Source of the DNA: Bos javanicus
Taxonomy: Eukaryota > Chordata > Mammalia > Artiodactyla > Bovidae
Reading direction: 5' to 3'
DNA: 64,000 nt
Assembly (NCBI RefSeq): GCF_032452875.1
Contig: NC_083869.1
Span: forward strand, 118,178,001-118,242,000
Shown: positions 11,987-23,661 of the stretch, one piece after another
Layout: each line of letters starts with the position of its first letter
Position numbering within the stretch: the first letter of the stretch is position 1
Notes under the pieces: generated by a model
What the model saw: only the letters and a program-made list of their open reading frames with translations
Databases searched by the model: none
Told to the model about the DNA's origin: nothing
Program-made: the position numbers and the translations under genes

Positions 11987-12211
11987 ACAGGCTTCCAGGT
12001 GGCACCAGTGGTAAAGAATCTGCCTGCCAATGCAAGAGAAGCAAGGAATGCAGGTTCAATCCCTGGATCAGGAATATCCCCTGGAGAAGCAAATGAAAAC
12101 CCACTCCAGTATTCTTGCCTGGGAAATCCCATGGACAGAGGAGGCTGGTGGGCTATAATCCACAGGGTCACATAAGAGTTGGATGTGACTTGACGACTAA
12201 ACACCACCACC
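11987..12211 (+). mobile_element. Bov-tA SINE
   Basis: A tRNA-like head ('GGCTTCCAGGTGGCACCAGT') and Bov-A body, ending with an (ACC)n-like tail near 12202-12211. Confidence 0.87.
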
Positions 12212-13065
12212 AGGTCAGTTACACTGGACCCTCTCCACCTGGAGGAAGCAGCGACGTGTCTTCCCAGGCTGAGGTTCCTAATCTGGGTCCGGGTCTGCTT
12301 TCCTGGCACACCATGCTCCTTCACCAACATCGTGTATAAATTGACCCAATGCCTTATTTTTCCATTATGGTAGCCCACACAAGATTGCTTTAGATGATTT
12401 TTTTTCTGAAATAAATAAATTCACTTATTAAATAAATAGACATAAATACATAAGATAATGAGTACAAAATTTCCCACTCTTAGCATATACTCCACTATCT
12501 AGAAATAGTTGTTTTCAGCGAATGAGGGAATGGCTTTTTAGAGGCACTTACTCCCTCATCTCATCAGCTAACAGACAACACTTTGGAAGGTCAGAGTGCA
12601 GTCTGACCAGATGTAATACACGCTCCCAGTCACTGAGTGGAATGTGGTCCTCTTTTCTTCTGTAGCTACAACCGAAGGATGGACGTGGGAGAACCCTCTC
12701 CTGGAGTCACACCTAATCACCAATGTGAAAAAAAATGTTGCTTTCTTCTTCACAGCTTTGGCTGCTACTAGGCTAGAAATGTTGATCGTCAAAGAAGCAA
12801 TACATTCACGTAAAGAACAAGAATGATTCCACCAAACTAGAAATTAAAAGTGTTCCCAGTCTATCTGGGGCTCCTAATGCCACTGGACAAACAGGCAAAA
12901 AGAAAAAAGAAAAAGAAAAAACTACCCAAATGAGCATTACTATATTGACTCAGGTGATTAATCCTATTTACCAGAGAAAAATAGACTTGCTGGTTCTCAA
13001 GAGAATTACAGAGAAGTATTTCTAGGACTCAGACCATCTATGCACATGAGCTGAGTTTTTTTTGT
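12212..13065. other. Unique intronic DNA, no gene seen
   Basis: No recognisable exon. It contains A-rich patches near 12406-12450 and an AAAGAAAAA-rich run near 12898-12922. Confidence 0.3.
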
Positions 13066-13202
13066 TTCTGGTTTTTTGTTTTTTTTTTAATTGGGCTGCA
13101 CCACATGGTTTTCAAGGATCTTAGTTCCTCCACCAGGGATTGAACCCGTGGCCCCTGCAGTGAAAGTACAGAGTCCTAACCACTGGACCACCAGGGATTT
13201 CC
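13066..13202 (-). mobile_element. Old tRNA-derived SINE
   Basis: Inverted CHR-like SINE. The plus strand has a T-run, 'GGGATTGAACCCGTGGCCCC' (inverted B-box region) and 'GGACCACCAGGGATTTCC' at the end. Confidence 0.75.
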
Positions 13203-14814
13203 TCTGGCAAATGCCTTCTAATACTGGCATATTCAATGGCAAAACCTAATTAAGAAAACTAAAATATCTTCTACTGATAAGATCAAGAAGTGCTCACACC
13301 TGGCAGGAATTGAAGAAGGTTTGGATCACATCAGTAGGTATAGAATCTTGACCAGTTCAGGTGCTGGCTGAGGACAAAAGGAAGATGGAACAGGGAGTAG
13401 AATGAGAAAATCACAAACACAGCTCCTGCTGGCGACCAGTTTCAGAATCCAGGACTGAAGCAGCTCCCTGTATTTTCTTCCTCACCCAGTGATATATGCA
13501 TCTGTATGTAAACCAATATTTCCTCTTTCCCTTTTGCCTAGTATTTTAAGTAGGGCAAGTTGGTACCCATTGACTATAATTCTAGGATACAAAGATGAAC
13601 TGGGATTAACTAGAAGGAACAAGCCTCATCCAGAGGTCTGCAGTGACTGTTGGGATTTGGCAGGAGTGGGGTGGCAAGAGTGGAAGGCAAAGACTAGACA
13701 CATTTTCAGCCATGGGAGGACGAGGTGGAGTGTGGTGTGCTGCCACTGTTGTTTGGACGTTTAAATGTGAGAAGAAGGGTGTGTGTGGAGAAGAGCCTAG
13801 AGGTCAGACTGAGGAGCACGTACAGGGTCAGTGGTCATGGTGCATGGGCTCAGTTGCCCCTCGGCATGTGGGATCTTAGGTCCCCAACCAGGTATCAAAC
13901 CCAAGTCCCCGGCATTGGAAAACACATTGTTAAGTACTGGATGACTAGGGAACTCCTGCTCTTCTTTCCACTGCTAGATTTTCACATGTGATGACCACTG
14001 GATGGAACCCATGAAAGGGGGAATCAGGTTGGCGACAAACTCCCCTGAGTGCCCAGTTGGCACAGGAACAGTGGAACCAGGAAGTGTCCTGGGGCCCACA
14101 TGGGACCCTTCTTCAAGCATATTTTGAGTTGCTGGGATTATCACTGTGCAACGTCAAAAATCCAAGCATCTTTCAATGCTCCTGGTCTTGCATACACACA
14201 CCAAAAAACAAACCATGGCCATCGCTAAGGTCAGAGATAATAAATGTAACGGAAGCTTTAAGAAGGATTTGGGGGCATGGCAGCAAGGGATCAGGTAATC
14301 TCCATGGTAAGAATGTTTAGTAGCAGGAGGCTGATGAACAGCGTTGTCATAAATGATGGTAGCAGTTGGAAAAGTCCTGGTGGGAAATCTTTGGTTAGTG
14401 GAAGCTGAACTGTAGCAGCTTTGAGCTTGCAGGAGGGCAAAATGGTCTTGTGAAGATACTGGGCCGGAGGGGTCTTGTCTGTCCTTAACCTCCTGGCCCT
14501 CAGGTAAAGGACCAGAGAGCAGAAGGATATCCCGGGGACGGTATTCCATAGAACAGCTCTCTTTGCCCTGTGCCTACAGGCTCAGGGAGCAGACCAAATT
14601 TTCCAGGCCACTCTGCTGCATGGTGTGATGTCAAGCATGCAAAGGACTTGGAGAGAAACTTGTGGACAGGACGCTGGGCCCAGGAGTGTGTAAATTTTAG
14701 TGTGCTGATTGGCAGTCTCCAAGGGCTGCTTGTCTGTTTCGATGTGGTTCACTACTGAGCAGCCCGCAGTGAGCTAAGGTGTCCACTGAACAACCCCGGG
14801 GGAGAGTTGTTATC
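13203..14814. other. Intronic DNA with one SINE relic (about 13842-13965)
   Basis: No exon recognised. An inverted tRNA-SINE relic lies at about 13842-13965 ('GCATGTGGGATCTTAGGTCC' to 'GATGACTAGGGAACTCC'). The rest looks unique. Confidence 0.35.
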
Positions 14815-15025
14815 TGTTGTTGTTTAGTCACTAAGTCCTGTGCACCTCTTTTGTGACCCTATGGACTGTAACCCTCCAGGCTTTTCCATCCATGGGATTT
14901 CCCAGGAAAGAATACTGGAGTGGGTTGCCATTTCCTACTCCAGGGGGTCTTCCCGACCCAGGGATCGAACCCACGTCTCCTGTGTGGCAGGCAGATTCTT
15001 GACCGCTGAGCCACCTGGGAAGCCA
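14815..15025 (-). mobile_element. Bov-tA SINE
   Basis: The plus strand begins with (TTG)n and 'TTTAGTCACTAAGTCCTGTG' and ends with 'GAGCCACCTGGGAAGCC', an inverted tRNA-like head. Confidence 0.88.
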
Positions 15026-15488
15026 GAGGTGACTTAAGCCAGGGTTTAACATGAAGGCACCTGAGCAGCAGTTAGCAATGCTTCTGCAGCCCTGGGTGAA
15101 GATGGGTCAACCACACATTGTCAGCCTCTGCTATGTGGCTAATAAAAAATTCACCCTACCAGCCTATCTGCATAAACTAACTATGTTATGTTGTATGGGC
15201 ACTATTTATAACTAGCTGGCATTTTGCATCTCAAATGAGATCAGGACTCGGTTCACTCTCTTAATCGAGTATTGCTCAGTCCTTTAGATACTTGGGTGCT
15301 TGCCTCTCTCCCCACAGAGGAAATTCCAGGAACTGGAACCATGGCTTGCATCTCTCCATTAATCCGCGGTGTTTCCTCCCAGGTCTCACGGGCAGCAGGA
15401 GTTGGACAGCGATGCTGAGTGAGTGAGTGAATGACTTTCCCTTAACCCGCGTGTGATGTCACCGCCCTCTGACTTCTTCCACCCACAG

Positions 15489-15677
15489 TTGTGCATGTCG
15501 GACGAACTGTGGGAGCAGATCGTCCGGAGCTCCTGTGACCACATCACCCCCGACATGCGAGCCTTGGCCCAGGACATGGGTTGGAGACAGATGTACTTCA
15601 CCAACAAGCTGCAGCTCCAGCGGCACCTCCGCAAGAGGAAGCAGCGGCAGGGAAGCCAGCGAAGCAGTCAGCTCTAG
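15489..15677 (+). CDS. FBXO36: F-box only protein 36, terminal coding exon (partial)
   Basis: This exon encodes the C-terminal 62 residues of FBXO36, from LCMSDELWEQIV to the end QRSSQL and a TAG stop at 15675-15677. I recognise the match to the end of human FBXO36 from the LCMSD.LWEQIV, GWRQ..FTNKLQLQR and basic LRKRKQ segments. The exon starts after a pyrimidine-rich tract and CAG at 15486-15488, and TTG reads directly as the conserved leucine, implying a phase-0 intron. The F-box itself is encoded by earlier exons, not visible here. FBXO36 is by family a likely SKP1-CUL1-F-box substrate receptor; its substrates are not known to me. It converges with SLC16A14. The final residues differ from the human tail as I recall it, which is expected for this loose end. 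Confidence 0.93.
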   Translation: MCMSDELWEQIVRSSCDHITPDMRALAQDMGWRQMYFTNKLQLQRHLRKRKQRQGSQRSSQL

Positions 15678-15977
15678 ACGCACACGTTCCCGCCGCCGGG
15701 AGTAGGAGGCACGGCTGTGTTTTCCTTCTGTGTCAGACCTCTTCCGCTGCCCTCCCTTAAGGGAACCGCTGCCGATTCAAGGTGTCATAGAGTACTTGCA
15801 CACACACGCAGCACCCTGCCTGCCTCTGCCAGGTCTTTTGCCTGAACCACAGTCTCGGCTACAGGTCAGGGAGGGTCAGATCGTGACCCCAGCACCACTG
15901 AGGGGTGGGGGGCTGCAGGAAGGAGGCCCCCATGTCCTGCCACCCCATTAGAAAAGAGGCTTCTGCTGTATGGAAAC

Positions 15978-15983
15978 AATAAA
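15978..15983 (+). terminator. FBXO36: Poly(A) signal, proximal, FBXO36
   Basis: Canonical AATAAA about 300 bp after the stop codon, with GT/T-rich DNA about 15-30 bp downstream (GGCAGGTTTTTATTCC). Confidence 0.6.
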
Positions 15984-16362
15984 TGATTATTGGCAGGTTT
16001 TTATTCCAGATGTATTTTATCTAGGCATTAGAAAGGGGGAAGTGGGCTTCTGGAGTTTTTCCTGGTGTTGTGTCATCTGAGTCCACCCACGAGTAGGTGG
16101 TTCAGTGTGCCCACAGGGAGCTGTGAGGGGACAGGGGCCACGGAGTTGGCGGGAGTGCTCCCGTGAGGGCAGCTGCCTCCCCGACTCTGCTCCTCGAAGC
16201 TGGTATTCAGGGCCCCCACCCTGTGGACCAGGGATGCCAGGCGTGTGTCCCCCAGGTGGACAGCCTCTGACCTGGCCCCCCGGGACATGGCTGGAGAGAA
16301 GCCTAGACATTCTGCTTGTAGACTGGGTGCAGAGTTTAACTTCTCAGGACTTTATGTTGTCA

Positions 16363-16368
16363 AATAAA
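16363..16368 (+). terminator. FBXO36: Poly(A) signal, distal, FBXO36
   Basis: Canonical AATAAA in the context TTGTCAAATAAACCTG. A plausible alternative end of the transcript. Confidence 0.45.
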
Positions 16369-16447
16369 CCTGTAAACATTTCTTAGAGAGATGCTGCTCC
16401 CCGCAAGGAATCTGGAGTATCATCACTTTCATAACAGGGATATTTTT

Positions 16448-16740
16448 TTTTTTGCGGGGAGGGTATTTGATCTTTATTAAAATATTTTATACAGATTTTT
16501 AAAAGTTACTTTCCACTTATAGTTATTGCCAAGTATTGGCTGTATTCCCCATGTTGTACAATACATCCTTGAGCTTATCTTTTCCCAGCAGTTAGTACTG
16601 TCCACTCTCCCACAGCTACATTGCCCCTCCCCTTCCTGCCTCCCACTGGTGACCACTAGTTTCTTCTCTACACCTGTGAGTCTGCTTCTTCTTTTGGTAA
16701 TATTCACCAGTTGTGTTTTTTAGATTCCACATGTGAGTAT
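16448..16740 (-). mobile_element. L1 LINE 3' fragment
   Basis: T-rich start, then the inverted 3' end wording of old mammalian L1s (TACAGATTTTTAAAAGTTAC, CCATGTTGTACAATACATCC). No ORF remains. Confidence 0.75.
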
Positions 16741-16766
16741 AACAGGGAATTTTAGGAACACAGGCT

Positions 16767-16916
16767 GGGACTTCCCTGGTGGCCCAGTGGTTAAGAATCC
16801 ATCCCACAATGCAGAGGACATGAGTTTGATCCCTGGTCGGGGAACTAAGATCCCACATGCCAGCGAGTTAGCCACAAAGAAAGATCCCTTAGGACACAAC
16901 GGAGACATGAAGAAAT
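16767..16916 (+). mobile_element. tRNA-derived SINE (CHR-like)
   Basis: Starts 'GGGACTTCCCTGGTGGCCCA' and has the B-box-like 'GAGTTTGATCCCTGG', then 'ACTAAGATCCCACATGCC'. A (CA)n repeat at about 16930-16952 follows shortly after. Confidence 0.85.
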
Positions 16917-16952
16917 AAGTATTTAAAGAAAACACACACACACACACACACA

Positions 16953-18604
16953 GGCTGTGGTAATGGAGGTTGAAAACCCCAGCACAGTTTGTATTCTGTT
17001 AAGTTGGCAGAGGGGCAAAAGCAGTACAGTTTGCAGGGAGGAAAATTCTACCTCCCTGAGATGAGTTACTTTAACAATTGTTTTCTTCCTGAGAGCTCAT
17101 ACCAATTAAGTACCCATACAGCGAATAGTCTCATGACTCCTTTCAGGGTACAGAACAAATTAGTTCTCAGCCTCCCATCACCTTATCAACCTTATCAGCG
17201 CTTCTTGCCTGCAATCTCCACTTTGCTACCTAGAAAAAATACAGCCCCCTCCCCAGGCCAGAGGACCTTCCTGTGATGCCCCGGGACATCCTAAATGGGA
17301 GCCAGAGGTGGGCTCTGGCTTTTCTCGACACCTCACTCCTCAGGAACAGCTCTCTAGCCATGGCTTAGTGACAGATTCTTGTTTCCTGTTTTACTAAACC
17401 TGGATTCCTACCAGATCAGATTTTAACCCTCATCCACGCGCCCTTAACACTCAGTCTTGGGTTTCCAGGGATGTCTGTGAAATCAAATGCAGTCTGCTTC
17501 CTGGCAGATGAAGTGTCTGTCAAAGTGGCGTCTGGATTTAGTCCAAGCACAGAGCAAAGATTTCACTGGCGAGAGACCCATGCCTCCGGTCCTGCCCAGG
17601 AACGAGGCAGGGTGGCTGGCACGCAGGCAGAGGGCTCGTGCCTCTGTGTGGCTCCTGCTGCTTTGCTTCACTTGGAAGTTCCAGACTTCACTCCTGGCCA
17701 GGTTTTCAGTGACAGGTTAATACCACGTGTGGACAGCCACTGTGTGCATGTACACTGTGGCAAGTCAACATAACTGTGTAAATATCAAATTACAACCCAT
17801 TTGCGACCTTGATGCAAAATGTCAACAGCTTAAAAATTTCACGTGTAATGTTTTATCAACTGAGTTCTGAAAGCTTATGGGCATGCATAATAAGCTAGAT
17901 TCAACCTGCATTAATAAGAACACAAATATGGCTGTTTAAAAACTTGCTATCTATATCAAAGGTTATAAGATAAAAAGATGCTAAAAATGAAATAATTAAA
18001 AATGAATTACTGTATGTTGGCTATTATTAATAGTTAAACAACATAGGTTATTAGCTGATTTTAATAATTATTTGCCCTCATAAATTCACTGCCTTATTAC
18101 CTAATTGAAATTATTTTTACCAAAATAGGAGCAGTATCATCAACCTAAAATGCTGTAAGACACCAGCAACCTCAGTGGTCGATCATTCTGCCTCTCTCTC
18201 CCGCCTCCATGGGGAGGCGATGGTGGTTTTGCCTCTCCGCCTCTGCTGACAGTTTTTATGTGGACAGATAAATCTGCTTCGTTCATGACACATCGTTTCA
18301 GAGTGAAATGCCACAGCAGTTTATACTTTTGTCTCTTTTCGTCTTTTCACTCAAAAGTGCTTCTACCCGGCTATCACTCACCATTGTAACTGTAAAAGTA
18401 AAATGCTGATATTCTCCAATGACTCATATGTTTAGTGTTATAAAAATAATTTATTAACAGTCGCATATGTGAATATTTAATTTATAAACTAAAGAAATAT
18501 GTATATTTTACTCCATGTCAACTTCTATTACTGCTTTTTATTCTTGAAGAGGTTAGTATATTACAAGCATTAAACTTTGATTATATGGAATCTGCAATTA
18601 AAAA
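16953..18604. other. Intergenic unique DNA, AT-rich island from about 17770
   Basis: No repeat is recognised across about 1.6 kb. The right half (about 17770-18560) is AT-rich with many TAAT/ATTA cores ('AATAATTATTTGCCCTCATA', 'CCTAATTGAAATTATTTTTA'). No coding potential is seen beyond chance frames. Confidence 0.4.
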
Positions 18605-18938
18605 AAAATAATTTTATTTATTTTTGGCTTTGCTGGATCTTGGTTACTGCACAGGCTTTTCTCCAGGTGAGCGGGTGCTACTGTCTAATTTGCAGTGCAC
18701 GGGCTTCTCATTGTGGAGCTTCTGTTCAAGGGCTTCTGTTGTTGGGGCGCACAGGCTGTAGGCACACAGGCTCAGGACTTTGGTTTGCGGGCCCTAGAGT
18801 GAGCAGGCTCCAGTAATTGTGGCGGACAGGCTTAGCTGCTCCGTAGCATGTGGAATCTTCCTGGACCAGGGATGGAACCCATGTCCCCTGCACTGGCAGA
18901 TGCATTTCTTATCCACTGTGCCACCAGGGAAGTCCCTG
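18605..18938 (-). mobile_element. CHR-type SINE, near full length
   Basis: Inverted: 'TTTATTTATTTTTGGCTTTG' at the left (tail) and 'CACCAGGGAAGTCCC' at the right (head). The interior has the CHR-specific repeated 'AGGCTNTAGGCACACAGG' style segments. Confidence 0.85.
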
Positions 18939-19007
18939 TTCCAAGCCTTTGACGAACTGGATTATTGCCCACTTTTCCATAAGCGTTACTATTATATGTG
19001 CATGTGT

Positions 19008-19207
19008 GCGTGCTCAGTCGCTCAGTCGTGTCCACAGACTGTACCCCACCAGGCTCCTCTGTCCATGGGATTTCCCAGGCAAGAATACTGGAGTGGCTTG
19101 CCATTTTCCCCTCCAAGGGATCTTCCCAACCCAGGGATTAAACCCATGTCTCCTGTGTCTCCTGTATTGGCAGGTAGATTCTTTACCACTGCGCCACCTG
19201 GGAAGCA
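19008..19207 (-). mobile_element. Bov-tA SINE
   Basis: 'GTGCGTGCTCAGTCGCTCAG' to 'CACCTGGGAAGC' on the plus strand, the inverted Bov-A body and tRNA-like head. Confidence 0.88.
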
Positions 19208-19784
19208 AGCATACTACTATACATTTATTTAAATAATAATAAGCATATTCTTCTTCAAGGCCCTCACATGCTCTAAGAGCAAGCCAGGTAAAGGACTGAG
19301 TTACGGAGTGGACCATGTCTCACTGGCACCTTCCCAAATTCAGTCCTCTCTTCTTCCTGCTACTTTCCTCCACCAAAGACCAGGCCTTCCCAAGAACTCG
19401 CACCTCTTCCCACTTTACCTGACATTGGAAGAGGCTCCCCAGTGCCAGTTTGAGACCCTCAGCCCAATCCTGCTTTGACTGCTGGAGGTCCACACAATTC
19501 ATTTATGGCATCTTTAATGTATTGCCAGTGATCTGCTCTCTGCCCTGACTCAGTTTTCCTTTCCTGATGCCAAATGCTGCTGCTTCCATCTTTGCAATTC
19601 AACATCAGTCTTTTCTCCCGCACCACTGTTCCCCCAACATTTTGGCTTTACAACCCTCCATTCAGTGTTACGTTTAAGTCACACTCCATTTATTGTTATA
19701 TTTAAGCATGGATCATTAACTTTCAGGGAGATTAGAAATCTTGTTTCCTTGGTTCACAGCTGTACCATCTAATTGCAAAGATGC
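19208..19784. other. Intergenic DNA, no gene seen
   Basis: Unique-looking sequence between a SINE and the hAT-derived pseudogene. No recognisable exon. Confidence 0.3.
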
Positions 19785-20960
19785 TGAAAAAGATGAATCT
19801 AAAATCTACTGGAAAAAAGTATAGATTTGAAACAAAATATGACTTAAAAGCTACCTATTCCTTGGCTTTACAATGTTAAAATTTTACCTTGTGTTACCTC
19901 ATAAGTTGTGGCATCATGTTAAGAGAAATCATTCAGAGTCTAAAGAAAAAGGAATTGAGTATTTCAAATGCAGATGTGATGAATTCATTAAATGCCAAAA
20001 ATTGTTCATTATAGCTTTTCAACCCAGGAAGGCAAAGCCACTGGAGTCCCTGCAGGTAGGCAACTTGTGCAGTGTGTGCCATCACAGAAAGTTCCTCTGG
20101 CAGAAAGGCATGTGAGCCTTCGAGTTGACACTGCCGACTGCTGGCTGGCCAGAGAGTCAGAAGAAGACGTCACAGTGGCACCACTTTATAATCATACAGG
20201 AGCTGGTGAAAGCAAAGACTAAGCTGCAAACAGGAAGGCTAAGTCAATACCTTCTCTGCAGAATGGTACTTCTGTCTCACAAACAGGCAAATCAACGGAT
20301 GTGTCCAGACTCGCCATCTTGCTTGTGTTCATCCAGTGTTACACCAACTAGACAAAGATCTTTTATGTGAATGCTTAGAAGCAAACACAAGGGGTGCTGA
20401 GACGTTCAAAATACTGAATAACTTCATTCAGTCTCATGGTTGATCCTGGAGTCACTGTGTTGAGGTTTGTACTGATGATGCAGGGCAATGGTGGCTGCTG
20501 TTAGTGCCTTGGCACCAGTCAGAGCAGGGCCACTCAAATGTACCAGAAGTCACTGTATTTTTCATTGGCATGCTTGTAGTCAAATAAAGGCCAGATTCAC
20601 TTAAGGACATCCTTGATGAAACAGTAAAAATGATCACTTTTATGAAATCTTTACTCTTGATTTCACATCTTTTTGAATATCCTGTGTGACAAAATTGTTA
20701 CCAAATCAAACTTGAGTCTGATAGAGCAGCAAAGCCAATCTACTGATACCTGGTTGTGGTGAAGGAAAATACAGTATTTATTGCAGGGTGCAAGGAATAC
20801 AGGCAGCTCATGCTTAAAAGACCCAAATTCTTCTAGCTTTCTGGGGAGGTTTTTAAAAAAAGTGTGAGGTAACAGATTGCATGCAGAAACAAACACGAGA
20901 ACCCTATCTGTTCTCAAACCCCAACTGTCTTCTGTTAATCCAAATATTAAAGAAATTTGC
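19785..20960 (+). pseudogene. Decayed hAT-transposase-derived pseudogene (ZBED/SCAND3/FAM200-like)
   Basis: On the plus strand, pieces in different frames line up in order with the domesticated hAT transposase family. A BED-finger-like end (KLWHHVKRNHSE, near 19905-19945) is followed by a KEKGIEYFKCRCDEF segment matching the usual 'K..EYFKR..DEF'. Then comes FKILNNFIQSHG (about 20407-20442) with an in-frame stop, followed by SWSHCVEVCTDDAG. After a +1 shift there is MVAAVSALAPV, then SHCIFHWHA (about 20545-20575), equivalent to the family's 'HC..H..A'. Several stops and frameshifts show it is dead. The exact family member is uncertain. It could be a processed copy of a domesticated gene or an original hAT fossil; no poly(A) tail or TIR is evident. 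Confidence 0.75.
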
Positions 20961-21695
20961 AAAAATGTAAAACAATGTCACTACTCTTACTAAAATTTTT
21001 TGGGGGAAATGTGGTTACTTTTCAAAAAATGTTTTATACGAGTGTGAGTTCACTGTTATTTTAGAATGAAGTAATAACATAAATATTTTTTTAATTTTCT
21101 TAGATTTGTTTCCTAATATGGTAAATAGCAACAAGATATAGCCTATAAAAACAGAAGATCTTTGGGACTTCATTGGGGACCTGAGACCCAAGAGTCTGAG
21201 AACTCTAAGTCTAGGATTTGTAGTCGGTGTCTTTCATTTGACAAGCAGAAGTACCTAGGGATGGTTCTTCAATTGTCTTCTTGAGCCTCTATGTATTTTA
21301 CATTATTAATTACAATTTCATTTAAGCAGGTCACAGGTCTAATTTCCCTTAGCTTCCTAATCAAATTGTCACTTTTAGCAACAGTAGCTTCCTTTGCATG
21401 CAGGCAAGCGCTCTGCATGAGCTGGCCTTGTTCTATTAGGAGCCCAGTTTACATCTGTTGAGTGGAAAGGAACTATGGAGGGACACAGTGGAATAAAAAT
21501 ACTGTGTACTAGGAATGCTCCATAGGTAGTGATCGACCAGAATTTCATCCTGAAAAAAGGAAATAATCAAAGCAAGGGAGTCAGGGTGAGCACTTGAAAC
21601 CGATTGGAGGTTGAGAGAAGTATTTATCACAACATTACACATTATGGTTAAAAATCAGAAACAACCTAAGTGGCCAACAATCAGGAGTTTGTTTT
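20961..21695. other. Intergenic unique DNA, no gene seen
   Basis: No recognisable exon or repeat. T-rich and A-rich patches at 20990-21110. Confidence 0.3.
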
Positions 21696-22032
21696 TATTT
21701 TTTTTTAAAAAGATTTATTTATTTTTGGTTATTCTTCATTGGCTGGGACTTCGTTGCTTTGCTTGGATTTTTCCCGAGTTGTGGTGAGCAGGGGCTTCCT
21801 CCCTAGCTGCAGTGCACAGGCTTCTCACTGTAGCGGCTTCTCTTGGGCAGAGTATAGCCTCTAGCATGGGCTTCAGCAGCTGTGCTCGTGGGCTCTACAG
21901 TGCAAGCTCAGTAGTTGTGGCACATGGGCTTATTTGCTCCGTAGCATGTGGGATCCTCCTGGATCAGGGATCGAATCTGTGTCTCCTGCATTGACAGGTG
22001 GATTCTTTACCACTGAGCTGCCAGGGAAGTTT
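21696..22032 (-). mobile_element. CHR-type SINE
   Basis: Inverted near-full-length element: left tail 'AAAAAGATTTATTTATTTTT', right head 'GAGCTGCCAGGGAAG'. Confidence 0.85.
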
Positions 22033-22698
22033 GTTTTTAAAACATTATAATTTATACAGTCATTAAAAGTGATATTGCAGATAGGTATTTGTCACATGGA
22101 ATTTTTTTGGACATAAATTGACCATTTTTTCTCCCTCTCCTTGCCCCTTAAAAAAGAGTTGAAATAGAATACCATTATCAAAACTATGTTAATCCCTCAG
22201 TTGTGCTGGAGTGAAAAAGCTGGTTGAGACCACTGGACTGAAGATGCGTATCAACTGATACAGAGAGATGTCACTGACACAGTGTTCATGCAAAGAACAC
22301 ATTATAATTTGCTTTATAATAACATTTAATTATACATTATAATTTAAAGTATAAAAGTGATTTTTGTGAAACACACACAAAGTAAGAAGATATAAAAGAT
22401 ATTGCAATGTCTATATCAGAGTATTGGAATTACATTTAAATTTTTTTTCTTGTTGCTTATTTTTATTCTATTTTCAGTATACTAATACATACTTATGTGC
22501 TTATCAAATTCAGTATATCAATGAACATATAACAATACTTTTCTAACAGGAAAACAAAATTATTTTTAATTTGTTAAAATACAATAATAACTCACAAGTT
22601 TCTCTTTATTAAAGTGTTACACTGGTAGCGATTTAGCAAAAGGAAAAAACCATGCTAATAAACTCACTGTTGCTTTTTCAAATTGGCTAGAATGGTTT
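22033..22698. other. AT-rich intergenic DNA, no gene seen
   Basis: Strongly AT-rich sequence with no recognised repeat family or exon. Confidence 0.3.
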
Positions 22699-22814
22699 AT
22701 TTTTTGTCGTGCTGAAGGGCATGCAGGATCTTAGTTTCCTGACCAGGGATCAAACCCACAGCCCCTGAAGTGAAAGCATAGAGTCTTAACCACTGGACCA
22801 GCAGGGAAGTCCCT
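22699..22814 (-). mobile_element. Old tRNA-derived SINE
   Basis: Inverted: 'GACCAGGGATCAAACCCACA' and 'CCACTGGACCAGCAGGGAAG'. Confidence 0.75.
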
Positions 22815-22949
22815 GGAATGTGTTATTCTTAAATATACTGAAAGCTGGTCTCCAATGTTAGTGACCATAACGGAACTGGAATGCAAAAGTAGGAAGTCAA
22901 GAGATATCTGGAGTAACAGGAAAGTTTGGCCTTCTCAACAGGAAAGTTG

Positions 22950-23140
22950 AGCAGTTTGGCTCAACTGCTAAAGAACCTACCTGCAATGTGGGACACCTGA
23001 GTTCGATCCCTGGGTTGGGAAGATCCCCTGGAGAAGGGAACAGCTATCCACTCCAGTATTCTGGCCTGGAGAATTCCATGGACACTATAGTCCATGGGTT
23101 CACAAAGAGTCAGACACGACTGAGCAACTTTCACTTTCTT
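22950..23140 (+). mobile_element. Bov-tA SINE nested in BovB
   Basis: 'GGCTCAACTGCTAAAGAACC' head, 'GAGTTCGATCCCTGGGTTGG', Bov-A body ending 'CACGACTGAGCAACTTTCAC'. BovB wording resumes afterwards with 'GGCCTTTTAGTACAAAATGA', which matches the sequence broken before it. Confidence 0.85.
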
Positions 23141-23661
23141 TCACTTGGCCTTTTAGTACAAAATGAAGCAGGACAAAGGCTAACAGAGTTTTGCCAAGAG
23201 AACCCACTGGTCATAGCAAATGCCCTCTTCCAACAAAACAAGAGATGACTCTACATATGGATATTACCAGATGGCCAATACCATAATCAAATTGATTATG
23301 TTCTTTGCAACTGAAGATGGAGAAGCTCTACACAGTCAGCAAAAATAAGTCTGGGAGCTGACTGGCTCAGGTCATGAACTCCTTACTGCAAAATTCAGAC
23401 TTAAATTGGAGAAAGTAGGGAAAACTACTAGACCATTCAAGGATGACCAAAATCAAATCCTTTATGACTATACAGTGGAAGTGACAAATAGATTCAAGGG
23501 ATTAGATCTGATAGAGTGCCTGAAGAACTATGGACAGAGGTTTGTAACACTGTACAGGAAGCGGTGATCAAGACCATCATCAAAAAAAGAAACGCAAAAA
23601 GGCAAAATGGTTGTCTGAAGAGACCTTAAAAATAGCTGAGAAAAGAAGAGAAAGAAAGAAA

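Larger units (their letters stand above)
15678..16390 (+). other. FBXO36: FBXO36 3' UTR with two poly(A) signals
   Basis: AATAAA occurs at 15978-15983, followed by a T-rich stretch, and again at 16363-16368. The first would give a 3' UTR of about 0.3 kb and the second about 0.7 kb. No interspersed repeat interrupts the region. Which site is used cannot be told from sequence. Confidence 0.6.

Noticed and set aside
1..15488. Search for the F-box-bearing upstream exon of FBXO36
   Set aside because: I looked for wording equivalent to the FBXO36 F-box segment on the plus strand and did not find it; it probably lies left of this window.
15459..15683. 74-codon minus-strand frame over the FBXO36 exon
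   Set aside because: It is the reverse shadow of the conserved FBXO36 terminal exon.
20125..20370. Overlapping 76-81 codon frames as a small intact gene
   Set aside because: They are fragments of the decayed hAT-derived sequence, broken by stops and frame changes.
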